From: Peptococcaceae bacterium | Lineage (GTDB): Bacteria > Bacillota > Desulfotomaculia > Desulfotomaculales > Desulfocucumaceae | Length of the DNA stretch: 9,510 bases | NCBI GenBank assembly: GCA_013336365.1 | Contig: JAAXTT010000049.1 | Location: forward strand, 1-9,510 | Direction: 5' to 3' | Part shown: one piece after another, positions 1 to 6,691 of the stretch | How the letters are laid out: every line of letters begins with the position of its first letter | Numbering within the stretch: the stretch's first letter is position 1 | The notes under the pieces: generated by a model | What the model was told of the DNA's origin: nothing | Databases searched by the model: none | The model's input: only the letters and a program-made list of their open reading frames with translations | Translations under genes and position numbers: made by a program

Positions 1-800
1 GCTTCTTCTGCTGCCATTTTTCCCGCCTCGTCAATCCCATATAATGAAGGAAATGTTCCCTTGTTATTTCTTATATCGCTTCCTGAGGGCTTGCCAAGTA
101 CCTTTTCACTGGCAGTAACATCCAGAATATCATCAGTAATCTGGAAGACCATTCCCAAATGCTTGGAATATCCATCCAGCCTTTCTATATTTTCCCTTCC
201 GGCACAGGCTAAAATTGCACCGATTCTGACTGCAACTCCTATAAGCGCACCGGTTTTGTTTTGATGAATATATTCCAAGGTTTTTTTATCTATAATATTG
301 GCAGCAGAAATAGTGTCAACTACCTGCCCACCTATCACTCCCTTTGTGCCGATTGCCTGAGCCAGTTCCCTAATTGCCAGAAGTAGCTGTTCTGCTGAGA
401 TATTTTCCCCGATTTCTATTTTGGTCAAAAGCTCAAAAGCCATGCTCTGAAGAGCATCTCCTGCCAATATTGCCATGTCCTCACCGAATTTTATATGACA
501 GGTTGGCATTCCTCTTCTCAAATCATCATTATCCATAGCAGGAAGGTCATCATGAACCAGAGTATAGGTGTGAATCAGCTCTAGAGCACAAGCCGCCGGC
601 ATTATTAAATCAAGGTCACCCTTAAGTAGCTCTGCGGCAGCTAAGGTCAATACCGGCCTTATTCTCTTACCCCCGGCGAAAACACTATAGCGAATAGCCT
701 GATGAATGACCTCAGGATAAACCTCAGCTTTTGGTAAAAGCATTTCCAATGCTCTGTTAACACGCGCCGTTTTTTCTTTAAACTCAGATATAAAATCCAC
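1..800 (-). CDS. ispA: Farnesyl diphosphate synthase (polyprenyl synthetase), 3' end cut by window edge
   Basis: Short-chain trans-prenyltransferase that condenses isopentenyl diphosphate with allylic diphosphates in the cytosol, normally to the C15 product that feeds undecaprenyl and quinone synthesis. I translated 266 residues from a GTG at 798-800; the frame stays open to the window edge, so about 30 C-terminal residues are missing compared with the usual ~295. Visible motifs are GGKRIRP (43-49), the first Asp-rich motif DDLPAMD (84-90), GGQ (157-159), FQ (219-220) and the second Asp-rich motif DDILD (223-227). Tyr79, five residues before the first Asp-rich motif, and the two-residue insertion within that motif are the type II bacterial farnesyl-synthase pattern, where this aromatic residue limits the product to C15. 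The GTG start is chosen because GAGAGGTG lies 6 nt upstream and overlaps the end of xseB; the gap to the xseB stop is 11 bp. Product length is inferred, family is certain. Confidence 0.95.
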   Translation of the reverse strand, partial: MDFISEFKEKTARVNRALEMLLPKAEVYPEVIHQAIRYSVFAGGKRIRPVLTLAAAELLKGDLDLIMPAACALELIHTYTLVHDDLPAMDNDDLRRGMPTCHIKFGEDMAILAGDALQSMAFELLTKIEIGENISAEQLLLAIRELAQAIGTKGVIGGQVVDTISAANIIDKKTLEYIHQNKTGALIGVAVRIGAILACAGRENIERLDGYSKHLGMVFQITDDILDVTASEKVLGKPSGSDIRNNKGTFPSLYGIDEAGKMAAEE

Positions 801-811
801 TCTACACCTCT

Positions 812-1036
812 CTACATTTCGTTGTCTTTAAAATCCACCAATTTAGCATCCTTGGTAAGCTCGTAAATTCTTTTCTCGGCATCTTCCAAAGACTCTTGAC
901 AGAATTTACTGATTTCAATCCCCTCAGTAAAAAGCTGCAATGATTTCTCCAAAGACAGCTGGCCATCCTCAAGCTCTTTTACTATTTGATCCAGTCTTTT
1001 GATAGCATCCTCAAAAACCAGTTTTTTCTTAGCCAA
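812..1036 (-). CDS. xseB: Exodeoxyribonuclease VII small subunit
   Basis: Small helical subunit that binds the XseA large subunit in multiple copies to form exonuclease VII, which degrades single-stranded DNA to oligonucleotides. The 74-residue product has the family pattern: FEDAIKRLDQIVKELEDGQLSLE near the N-terminus, then SLQLFTEGIEISKFCQ and a charged tail, predicted as two or three amphipathic helices. Length is typical (70-85). The start is TTG (1034-1036), preceded at 7 nt by a G-run (TGGGGGG) that serves as ribosome binding site; no in-frame ATG or GTG lies nearby and MAKKK is a usual N-terminus. It sits 15 bp after the radical SAM gene and 11 bp before ispA, so the three are probably co-transcribed. 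Its normal partner xseA is separated from it by the radical SAM gene and a promoter. Confidence 0.95.
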   Translation of the reverse strand: MAKKKLVFEDAIKRLDQIVKELEDGQLSLEKSLQLFTEGIEISKFCQESLEDAEKRIYELTKDAKLVDFKDNEM

Positions 1037-1051
1037 TTATCTGCCCCCCAG

Positions 1052-2020
1052 TCAGCACTTGTTAAATCCGGCGTTTATTATTGCCGATCCATTTAAATAA
1101 TCAAAGTGTTTACCTTGTCTTGTGTCCTTGTCCAACATTGAATCCTCAATCATTTGTTTAATCTTCCACCAGCTGGTCTGCCAGTTTGAAAAAAGAAGAC
1201 TTTCCTGCGGACCCTTGCCAACTAATCTCTGAATTATAATATCAGGATCAAGATGCTCTAAAAAGAGAATTACCCAATCAATATATTCCTCCAGAGAAAT
1301 GATTTGTATTTCATTATTCTTATACATTTCTCCCAACGAGGTTCCTTCCACAACATAAAGTGAATGTAGCTTTACATATTTGATCTTCAAAGCAGATATG
1401 ATTTTTGCATTTTCAACAACATCCAATTTATTGTCCCAAGGAAGATTCAAGATTATATGGGCACATACATCCATACCCATTCTTTGGATTCTCAGTGCTG
1501 CATCTATAAACTCAGCCAGACCATGTCCTCTGTTAACCCTTTGCAGAGTATGGTAATTAACTGTCTGCAAGCCTAATTCTATATCTATAGTTATGTTCTT
1601 TTCCTTCTTTAGCTTTTGTAAAAATTCCAAATAACTGTCATTTATACAATCCGGTCGGGTAGAAATAGAGATTCCCACCACGTCTTCGGTACAGGCACTG
1701 CGAATATAGTCCTTGAAAAGAGATAAGGGCATGTAAGTGTTGGTAAAGGCTTGAAAATAAATAATAAATTTTTCAGCACCAAATCGCTTTATGAAAAACC
1801 GCTTGTTCTCTTCAATTTGGCTTATAACTGTTAAGGTACTGGGTAAACACTGAAAACCGGCTCCTGTTTCATCGCAAAATATGCAACCTCCAACACCTAA
1901 ATCACCATTTCTGTTGGGACAGGTCCCCGGTAAATTCACAGGTAGCTTATATACCTTGCCTCCAAAATGCTTGGCAAGATATTTTGAATATACATTGTAT
2001 CTGGGTGTTTCCTCTATCAA
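1052..2020 (-). CDS. Radical SAM protein, YhcC/YtqA family (TIGR01212 type), function unknown
   Basis: Predicted [4Fe-4S] radical S-adenosylmethionine enzyme of 322 residues. The cluster cysteines are C34, C46 and C49 in the spaced CX11CX2C form typical of the YhcC/YtqA group rather than the common CX3CX2C. Further family features are the N-terminal RYNVYSKYLAKHFGGKVYK, ISISTRPDCI, the ELGLQT(V)N..TL..VNRGH segment, HIILNLPWD, and VKLHSLYVVEGT. The substrate of this family is not established to my knowledge; the fold is Elp3-like. The start is TTG, placed immediately after an in-frame TGA, so no longer form is possible, and the family N-terminus would be lost with any later start. The ribosome binding site is weak (a GGATGTGA-like stretch). 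A promoter with a palindrome lies just upstream. The gene interrupts the usual xseA-xseB adjacency. The last 16 residues, from DYLNG onward, look like an extension (see findings). Confidence 0.88.
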   Translation of the reverse strand: MIEETPRYNVYSKYLAKHFGGKVYKLPVNLPGTCPNRNGDLGVGGCIFCDETGAGFQCLPSTLTVISQIEENKRFFIKRFGAEKFIIYFQAFTNTYMPLSLFKDYIRSACTEDVVGISISTRPDCINDSYLEFLQKLKKEKNITIDIELGLQTVNYHTLQRVNRGHGLAEFIDAALRIQRMGMDVCAHIILNLPWDNKLDVVENAKIISALKIKYVKLHSLYVVEGTSLGEMYKNNEIQIISLEEYIDWVILFLEHLDPDIIIQRLVGKGPQESLLFSNWQTSWWKIKQMIEDSMLDKDTRQGKHFDYLNGSAIINAGFNKC

Positions 2021-2049
2021 TCAATCACATCCAAACAAATCATGACCTA

Positions 2050-2078
2050 ATTATATCCAATATTGGATATTGTGAACA
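2050..2078 (-). promoter_or_regulatory. Putative sigma-A promoter of the radical SAM gene
   Basis: Reading the minus strand, a perfect -10 TATAAT (2050-2055) sits 17 nt from a poor -35 TGTTCA (2073-2078). An alternative -35, TTCACA, would give a 15-nt spacer. The predicted transcription start near 2043 leaves a leader of about 23 nt before the TTG start. The weak -35 with a perfect -10 and a palindrome in the spacer resembles promoters that need an activator or are controlled by a repressor. Predicted from sequence only. Confidence 0.5.
2053..2070. promoter_or_regulatory. 18-bp perfect palindrome, candidate operator
   Basis: ATATCCAATATTGGATAT is a perfect 18-bp inverted repeat with no spacer. 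It covers most of the -10/-35 spacer of the radical SAM promoter and overlaps the -10 by three bases. A dimeric regulator bound here would contact the promoter directly. I do not recognise it as a Fur, PerR, Rex, LexA or FapR site. It could also act as a small AT-rich hairpin, but its position favours an operator. Confidence 0.45.
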
Positions 2079-2087
2079 GCTATTTAC

Positions 2088-2123
2088 CAACAAGGAATAT
2101 CTTTGGTTAAATATTCCTTGTTG
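2088..2123 (-). terminator. Long inverted repeat after xseA, possible terminator
   Basis: Arms CAACAAGGAATAT (2088-2100) and ATATTCCTTGTTG (2111-2123) are perfectly complementary, giving a 13-bp stem with a 10-nt loop. It begins 15 bp past the xseA stop and ends 10 bp before the -35 of the next promoter, the expected place for a terminator. On the minus strand the stem is followed by GTAAATAG, not a T-run, so intrinsic termination may be inefficient; it could instead protect the 3' end of the mRNA. Confidence 0.5.
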
Positions 2124-2138
2124 CAAGAGGATTATGAC

Positions 2139-3344
2139 TTAATTTTCAATACTTTCTATAAACCGGCACCTAAGGCGTCCTTTATGCAAATCGATTCTCA
2201 ATATATCCCCCGGCGTCAATTTATTTGAGTTCCTGATGATCTCCCCGGATTTTTCATCCTTGCATATAGAGTATCCTCTGGACATGGTCGCCAGGGGACT
2301 AAGGGCATTAAGCTGCCCAACAAGGGTATTGAATATTGATTCTTGCTTGTTTATCGACTCATCTGTCGTTTTTAGGAATCTACTTATTAAGTAATCTAAA
2401 GCAAGACCCCTGGTGCCGCAAATATTTTCTACCGGGCGCCGAAATGCCTGGCTTTGAAGACAATTATCCAATCGCAATTTATTATTGGCAATTCTGTCGT
2501 CAACTGCCCTTGCCATCCTGAGCTGATATCTCTCTATTATATGGCAGACCTCATTCTTGACCGGTACTGCCAGCTCCGCTGCAGCTGAAGGTGTTGGTGC
2601 TCTTAAATCAGCAACCATGTCTGCAATTGTATAATCCGTTTCATGACCTACAGCTGATATTACCGGTATCGAGGAAGCGCCTATACTTCTGGCAACCTCC
2701 TCAGTATTAAAGGACCAAAGCTCCTCAATTGAGCCTCCTCCTCTACCGACAATAATAACATCTACTAATTTATGCTGATTAAGCATTCCTATTGCCCGGG
2801 ATATTTCACCGGATGAACTGTCTCCCTGAACACTAACAGGTTTGATAATAATCTTCATCCCGGGCCATCGTCGACTTATAATTTCAATAATATCCCTGAC
2901 CGCAGCACCTGTTGGAGAAGTTACTATGCCGACAGTCTTGGGGAGCCAAGGAATTGTCTTTTTTCTGTCAGCATCAAAAAGTCCTTCCAGATAAAGCTTT
3001 GCCTTAAGCTGCTCAAAAGCCAGATGCAGGGCTCCCAAACCATCCGGCTCCATTTCTTCAACATATAACTGGTAGCTTCCATCTCTCTCATATAAAGAAA
3101 CATATCCTCTTATTCTCACAGACATACCATTTTCCGGGTTAAATAAGAGTCGGGCAGACTTTGATCTAAAGAACACCGAGCGGATGCTGCTGAAATCATC
3201 TTTTAAGGTAAAGTAAATATGACCGCTGGAAGCAGGTCTGTAATTAGATATTTCACCCTTTATCCAAAAACTCGCCAGCATCCCGTCACTTTCCATCAGC
3301 GCTTTAATATGTCTGGTCAGCTCTGCTACTGTCAGTGTCCTCAT
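2139..3344 (-). CDS. xseA: Exodeoxyribonuclease VII large subunit
   Basis: Catalytic subunit of exonuclease VII, a metal-independent nuclease that degrades single-stranded DNA from both ends and acts in repair and recombination with XseB. With the start used here it is 401 residues. Order of parts: N-terminal OB-fold DNA-binding domain (about 1-100, with LTVAELTRHIKALMESD, FWIKGEISN and SGHIYFTLKD), catalytic core (about 120-320) with VGIVTSPTGAAVRD, VGRGGGSIEELWSFN (199-213), GHETDYTIAD (233-242) and TPSAAAE (251-257), a predicted coiled region, and the C-terminal LSPLATMSRGYSI (348-360). The ATG at 3342-3344 is preferred because AGAGGGGAGG lies 6 nt upstream and the product then begins with the family sequence MRTLTVAEL. 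An in-frame TTG at 3428 would add 28 residues unlike the family and has no ribosome binding site. The gene follows folD by 89 bp, as in B. subtilis. Confidence 0.96.
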   Translation of the reverse strand: MRTLTVAELTRHIKALMESDGMLASFWIKGEISNYRPASSGHIYFTLKDDFSSIRSVFFRSKSARLLFNPENGMSVRIRGYVSLYERDGSYQLYVEEMEPDGLGALHLAFEQLKAKLYLEGLFDADRKKTIPWLPKTVGIVTSPTGAAVRDIIEIISRRWPGMKIIIKPVSVQGDSSSGEISRAIGMLNQHKLVDVIIVGRGGGSIEELWSFNTEEVARSIGASSIPVISAVGHETDYTIADMVADLRAPTPSAAAELAVPVKNEVCHIIERYQLRMARAVDDRIANNKLRLDNCLQSQAFRRPVENICGTRGLALDYLISRFLKTTDESINKQESIFNTLVGQLNALSPLATMSRGYSICKDEKSGEIIRNSNKLTPGDILRIDLHKGRLRCRFIESIEN

Positions 3345-3350
3345 TGACTG

Positions 3351-3360
3351 CCTCCCCTCT
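3351..3360 (-). promoter_or_regulatory. Ribosome binding site deciding the xseA start
   Basis: The minus strand reads AGAGGGGAGG, then 6 nt, then ATG. It is nearly complementary to the 16S rRNA tail and fixes the xseA start at 3344 rather than at the upstream in-frame TTG. Confidence 0.85.
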
Positions 3361-3392
3361 ATTTTTAAAAGATATTTCTTCAGATATGACAA

Positions 3393-3415
3393 CAGACCCC
3401 CAAACCGGAGGTCTG
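3393..3415 (-). terminator. GC-rich hairpin between folD and xseA, attenuator-like
   Basis: On the minus strand CAGACCTCC and GGGGGTCTG pair as a 9-bp stem (one U-G wobble) around a 5-nt loop; two more G-U pairs can extend the base. It starts about 18 nt after the folD stop. What follows is TTGTCATATC, with no T-run, so it is more likely a weak terminator, a processing site or an mRNA-stability element reducing xseA expression relative to folD. Confidence 0.4.
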
Positions 3416-3433
3416 CCGATATATTCAACCAAT

Positions 3434-4318
3434 TTATTTATTTACAGAAAGCTTAAAGGCCGCCAAAGTGTTTTTCATTAGCATCGTAATAGTCATCGGA
3501 CCTACTCCGCCGGGAACCGGAGTTATAATACCGGCCTTTTCTTTTACATTCTCAAAATCCACATCTCCTGCCAATTTAGCCTTACCTTCAGGAGTTGTTC
3601 CAATTCTGTTAACTCCAACATCTATTACTGCCGCACCTTCCTTTACCATATCTGCAGTAATATAGTTTGGTCTTCCAGCTGCGACAATAAGAATATCTGC
3701 CATCCTTGTATATTTAGCAATATCCTTGGTTCCTGTGTGAACCACTGTTACTGTGGAATTGGCCCCCTTGTCCTTTTGCAGCATAATATTGGCAATCGGC
3801 TTGCCAACAATATTGCTTCTGCCCACTACAACCACATGAGCCCCACTTGTTTCAACTCCTCCTCTGACCAGCAGCTCCTGAATACCTGCCGGTGTGCAAG
3901 GTAAAAAGACTCCTTCTCCGATTACCAGTCTTCCCACATTGACAGGGTGAAAGGCATCCACATCCTTGTCAGGATTTATTGCATAAAGAACCTTTGTCTC
4001 ATTAATATGCTTGGGTAACGGAAGCTGGACTAATATTCCGTTAATACTGTCATCATTATTATATTTTTCTATTAAATTAAGCAAATCCTCTTCTGATATA
4101 TCCATGGGCTGATTATCCTGAATTGAATGGAAACCCAGTTCCTTAGCGGTTTTTTGTTTTCCTGTCACATAGCTCACTGAAGCAGGATTTTCTCCGACCA
4201 GAATTGTTACCAGTCCAGGGGTTTTATTATACATTTTCTCCAGGGCCTTTACTTCTGTTAATATTTCCTCTCTTATTTGTCTTGCTACCTCAGTACCTGA
4301 AATAATTTTTGCAGTCAT
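3434..4318 (-). CDS. folD: Bifunctional methylene-tetrahydrofolate dehydrogenase / methenyl-tetrahydrofolate cyclohydrolase
   Basis: Cytosolic enzyme that interconverts 5,10-methylene-, 5,10-methenyl- and 10-formyl-tetrahydrofolate, normally with NADP(H); it supplies one-carbon units for purines and, in acetogens and some syntrophs, sits in the methyl branch of the Wood-Ljungdahl pathway. The 294 residues are full length. The N-terminal catalytic domain has SYVTGK with Tyr50 and catalytic Lys54, GILVQLPLP and DKDVDAFHPVN. The C-terminal Rossmann part has FLPCTPAGI, VVVGRSNIVGKP, and the signature PGGVGPMTITMLMKNT near the end. The ATG start has GGAAGG 8 nt upstream, inside the nfnB coding end. 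The gap to the nfnB stop is a single base, so translation is probably coupled. The presence of nfnAB immediately upstream, in place of the usual nusB-folD adjacency, suggests a link to NADPH balance. Cofactor preference is inferred from the family. Confidence 0.96.
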   Translation of the reverse strand: MTAKIISGTEVARQIREEILTEVKALEKMYNKTPGLVTILVGENPASVSYVTGKQKTAKELGFHSIQDNQPMDISEEDLLNLIEKYNNDDSINGILVQLPLPKHINETKVLYAINPDKDVDAFHPVNVGRLVIGEGVFLPCTPAGIQELLVRGGVETSGAHVVVVGRSNIVGKPIANIMLQKDKGANSTVTVVHTGTKDIAKYTRMADILIVAAGRPNYITADMVKEGAAVIDVGVNRIGTTPEGKAKLAGDVDFENVKEKAGIITPVPGGVGPMTITMLMKNTLAAFKLSVNK

Positions 4319-4319
4319 T

Positions 4320-5777
4320 CTAATTACCTTCCCTTCCTAGTGGTTTATCTATTTTACTGTTTAGTAAATATTCATGAATAGATTTTGCACCCAGCTTACC
4401 TGCTCCCATGGCTAGGATTACAGTTGCCGCCCCGGTCACAACATCTCCACCGGCAAAAACTCCGGGTCTTGAGGTTGCTCCTGTTTCGGGATCAGCAATA
4501 ATATTGCCTTTTTTATTGGTTTCAAGTCCTTTTGTTGTCATGGGTACAAGTTCGTTTGGACCCTGGCCGATGGCAACCACTATGGTATCAGCCTCAATGA
4601 TATGTTCAGAGCCTTTTACAGCTATTGGGCTTCTTCGGCCCGTCGCATCCGGCTCTCCAAGCTCATATTTCAAGCATTCCATCCCGGAAACAATGCCATC
4701 TTCATCGCCAAGAAGCTTGACAGGATTGGTAAGATAATAAAACTTTACCCCTTCTTCATAGGCATGCTCAACCTCTTCTGCTCTTGCCGGCAGCTCCTTT
4801 TCTGATCTTCTGTAGACTATTATGGACTCCTCAGCACCCAATCGCAGGGCTGTCCTGGCTGCATCCATAGCCACATTGCCACCACCCAGCACAACAACCC
4901 TTTTGCCGATTTTAATAGGAGTGTCCCACTGGGGGAATAGATAGGCCTTCATCAGATTGGTTCTTGTCAAAAATTCGTTGGCAGAATATACTCCGCATAA
5001 ATTCTCTCCCGGGATTCCCATAAAGTAAGGCAAACCGGCACCGGTTCCGATAAATACAGCATTGTAGCCTTCCTCATCCAATAATTGGTCAATAGTAACC
5101 AATCTTCCTACCACAGAATTCAGCTCTATTTCTACTCCCAGATCAACAACATTTTTCACCTCTGCCTCTACAATTCCCTTTGGCAGACGGAATTCCGGGA
5201 TACCATACATTAAAACACCACCGGCTACATGTAATGCTTCAAAAACGGTGACTCTGTGGCCTTCCTTGGCAAGGTCAGCAGCACAGGTCAATCCCGCCGG
5301 TCCGGAGCCAACAATTGCTACCTTATATCCTGAGGAAGGTGGAATTAATTTGTTTGTTATTTTATCTTCTTTATCTGCCAGCTCAAAATCAGCACAGAAC
5401 CTCTCCACCCGGCCTATTGAAACAGGCTGATGCTTTATCCCCAAGGTACAGTCCTTTTCACACTGGCTCTCCTGAGGACAAACCCGACCACAAACACCGG
5501 GGAGAGTATTTTTCTCTTTTATTTTACTTATTGCAGCCTTGAAATTTCCCAGAGCAGCAAGTCTTAAAAACTCGGGAATATCGATTTCTACCGGGCAACC
5601 ACGACTGCATGGTGCATTTTTACATTGAAGACATCGAGACGCTTCTGCTACTGCAGTTTCGTAATCATATCCCAGAGCAACCTCATCAAAATTACTTGCT
5701 CTAAGCTTATGGTCCTGTAAGGGCATCGGGTTTTTACTGGGAATAATCTTTATTCCCGTTTTTTTCTTTTCCGTCAT
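4320..5777 (-). CDS. nfnB: NADH-dependent ferredoxin:NADP+ oxidoreductase large subunit (GltD-like)
   Basis: Large subunit of the flavin-based electron-bifurcating transhydrogenase NfnAB, which reversibly couples NADPH oxidation to reduction of NAD+ and ferredoxin in the cytosol of anaerobes. The product is 485 residues. An N-terminal double-cluster ferredoxin-like domain has C49, C52, C57, C61 and C96, C100, C106, C110; Glu103 in PQESQCE corresponds to the region where Nfn structures show a glutamate cluster ligand. An FAD-binding GSGPAG (157-162) and an NADPH-binding GGGNVA (298-303) follow, then VYRRSEKELPAR and the C-terminal FAGGDVVTGAATV. The ATG at 5775-5777 is chosen because it overlaps the nfnA stop as ATGA and has GGAGG 6 nt upstream; an in-frame TTG at 5798 has no such site. 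The alternative reading, glutamate synthase small subunit, is less likely because no large subunit is present and nfnA is the direct neighbour. A sulfide dehydrogenase (SudAB) assignment cannot be fully excluded. Confidence 0.88.
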   Translation of the reverse strand: MTEKKKTGIKIIPSKNPMPLQDHKLRASNFDEVALGYDYETAVAEASRCLQCKNAPCSRGCPVEIDIPEFLRLAALGNFKAAISKIKEKNTLPGVCGRVCPQESQCEKDCTLGIKHQPVSIGRVERFCADFELADKEDKITNKLIPPSSGYKVAIVGSGPAGLTCAADLAKEGHRVTVFEALHVAGGVLMYGIPEFRLPKGIVEAEVKNVVDLGVEIELNSVVGRLVTIDQLLDEEGYNAVFIGTGAGLPYFMGIPGENLCGVYSANEFLTRTNLMKAYLFPQWDTPIKIGKRVVVLGGGNVAMDAARTALRLGAEESIIVYRRSEKELPARAEEVEHAYEEGVKFYYLTNPVKLLGDEDGIVSGMECLKYELGEPDATGRRSPIAVKGSEHIIEADTIVVAIGQGPNELVPMTTKGLETNKKGNIIADPETGATSRPGVFAGGDVVTGAATVILAMGAGKLGAKSIHEYLLNSKIDKPLGREGN

Positions 5778-6640
5778 TGTATTCCTCCACAACCGCAAGC
5801 ATGGTTTCCCTTTTCAGAATTATAAATATCCTTGGCGGATTTTTCCTCATCACAAAAATAAGTGCTACGGCGATAAAGCTCCAGCCAATCAACCTGATGT
5901 CCATCAAATTCAGGTCCATCTACACAAACAAACTTTGTTGAACCTCCCACAGAAACCCTGCAGCACCCACACATGCCGGTACCATCAACCATCAATGCAT
6001 TAAGGCTGACCAGGGTCCTGATTTCATAACCCTTTGATAAATTACAACAGGCTCTCATCATTGGCTGAGGACCAATGGCCATAATCAGCGCAATATTTTC
6101 CTTGCCTATTTCCTCTATTAACTCCTTCATTACATCAGTAACAAAGCCTTTTCGAACATATGAGCCATCATCGGTTGTTATGTAAAGACTATTGCAAGCA
6201 GCTGACATTTTTTCTTCCCAAAATAACAGCTCCTTATTTCTTGCCCCAATAATCCCGATAACATTACAGCCGGCTTTCTTAAATTCTCTGGCTATAGGAT
6301 AAATAGGCGCTACTCCCACCCCTCCGCCAACCAGAATTACTGTGCCTGAATCAAAAATATGCGTAGGGTGACCCAAGGGTCCGGCCACATCCTTGATAAA
6401 TTCTCCTTGTTCCAAAGCTCCAAGCTGCTGGGTAGATTTCCCTATTTCTTGAAAAACCAGACTTATAGTTCCTTTTTCAGGATCAAAGTCAGCAATAGTA
6501 AGAGGAATCCTCTCACCCTTTTCATCAATTCTTATCATAACAAACTGTCCTGGACGACAGCTTTTAGCAATTTTGGGAGCATATACAGACAAAAGCTTTG
6601 TAACCTCTGAGAAAATCTGTTTTTCAATAATTTTATACAT
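5774..6640 (-). CDS. nfnA: NADH-dependent ferredoxin:NADP+ oxidoreductase small subunit (ferredoxin-NADP reductase-like)
   Basis: Small subunit of NfnAB, carrying an FAD and a [2Fe-2S] cluster and handling NAD(H). It is 288 residues. FAD contact is expected at RIPLTIAD (44-51), and the nucleotide-binding part starts with VGGGVGVAPIYPIA (104-117). The iron-sulfur segment DGTGMCGCC...C places D219, C224, C227 and C239 at the positions that form the unusual Asp-plus-three-Cys [2Fe-2S] site in the Thermotoga maritima enzyme, as I recall it. The relatives PyrK and sulfide dehydrogenase share this fold, but no pyrD is present and the GltD-like partner overlaps by 4 bp, which favours Nfn. The ATG start has only a distant AAGGA (about 14 nt upstream), an unusually long spacing. 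A terminator-like hairpin separates it from nusB, so a promoter of its own is expected, though I find no convincing one in the 50-bp gap. Confidence 0.87.
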   Translation of the reverse strand: MYKIIEKQIFSEVTKLLSVYAPKIAKSCRPGQFVMIRIDEKGERIPLTIADFDPEKGTISLVFQEIGKSTQQLGALEQGEFIKDVAGPLGHPTHIFDSGTVILVGGGVGVAPIYPIAREFKKAGCNVIGIIGARNKELLFWEEKMSAACNSLYITTDDGSYVRKGFVTDVMKELIEEIGKENIALIMAIGPQPMMRACCNLSKGYEIRTLVSLNALMVDGTGMCGCCRVSVGGSTKFVCVDGPEFDGHQVDWLELYRRSTYFCDEEKSAKDIYNSEKGNHACGCGGIQ

Positions 6641-6666
6641 TTATTCACATCATTTCCTTATATTTT

Positions 6667-6690
6667 AAAGGAGAGCCTGTTGGACTCCCC
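6667..6690 (-). terminator. Terminator-like hairpin after nusB
   Basis: Two bases beyond the nusB stop, the minus strand forms GGGGAGTC / GGCTCTCC, an 8-bp stem with two G-U wobbles and a CAACA loop, followed by TTTAAAATATA. The T-run is only three long, so termination is probably partial and could allow readthrough into nfnA. Confidence 0.5.
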
Positions 6691-6691
6691 C

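Noticed and set aside
61..264. 67-codon plus-strand open frame at the left edge
   Set aside because: It is antisense to ispA, whose minus-strand translation carries both Asp-rich catalytic motifs.
3345..3428. 28-residue N-terminal extension of XseA from a TTG
   Set aside because: No ribosome binding site, residues unlike the family, and it would read through the hairpin at 3393-3415; a strong site sits before the internal ATG.
4408..4737. 109-codon open frame antisense to nfnB
   Set aside because: Reverse-strand shadow of conserved NfnB C-terminal coding sequence; its translation is low-complexity and has no ribosome binding site that I can see.
4320..5777. Glutamate synthase small subunit (GltD)
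   Set aside because: Sequence family fits, but no glutamate synthase large subunit is adjacent; coupling to the NfnA-like gene explains it better.
5774..6640. PyrK-type electron transfer subunit of dihydroorotate dehydrogenase
   Set aside because: The fold and [2Fe-2S] segment are similar, but no pyrD is present and the gene overlaps a GltD-like gene, the NfnAB arrangement.
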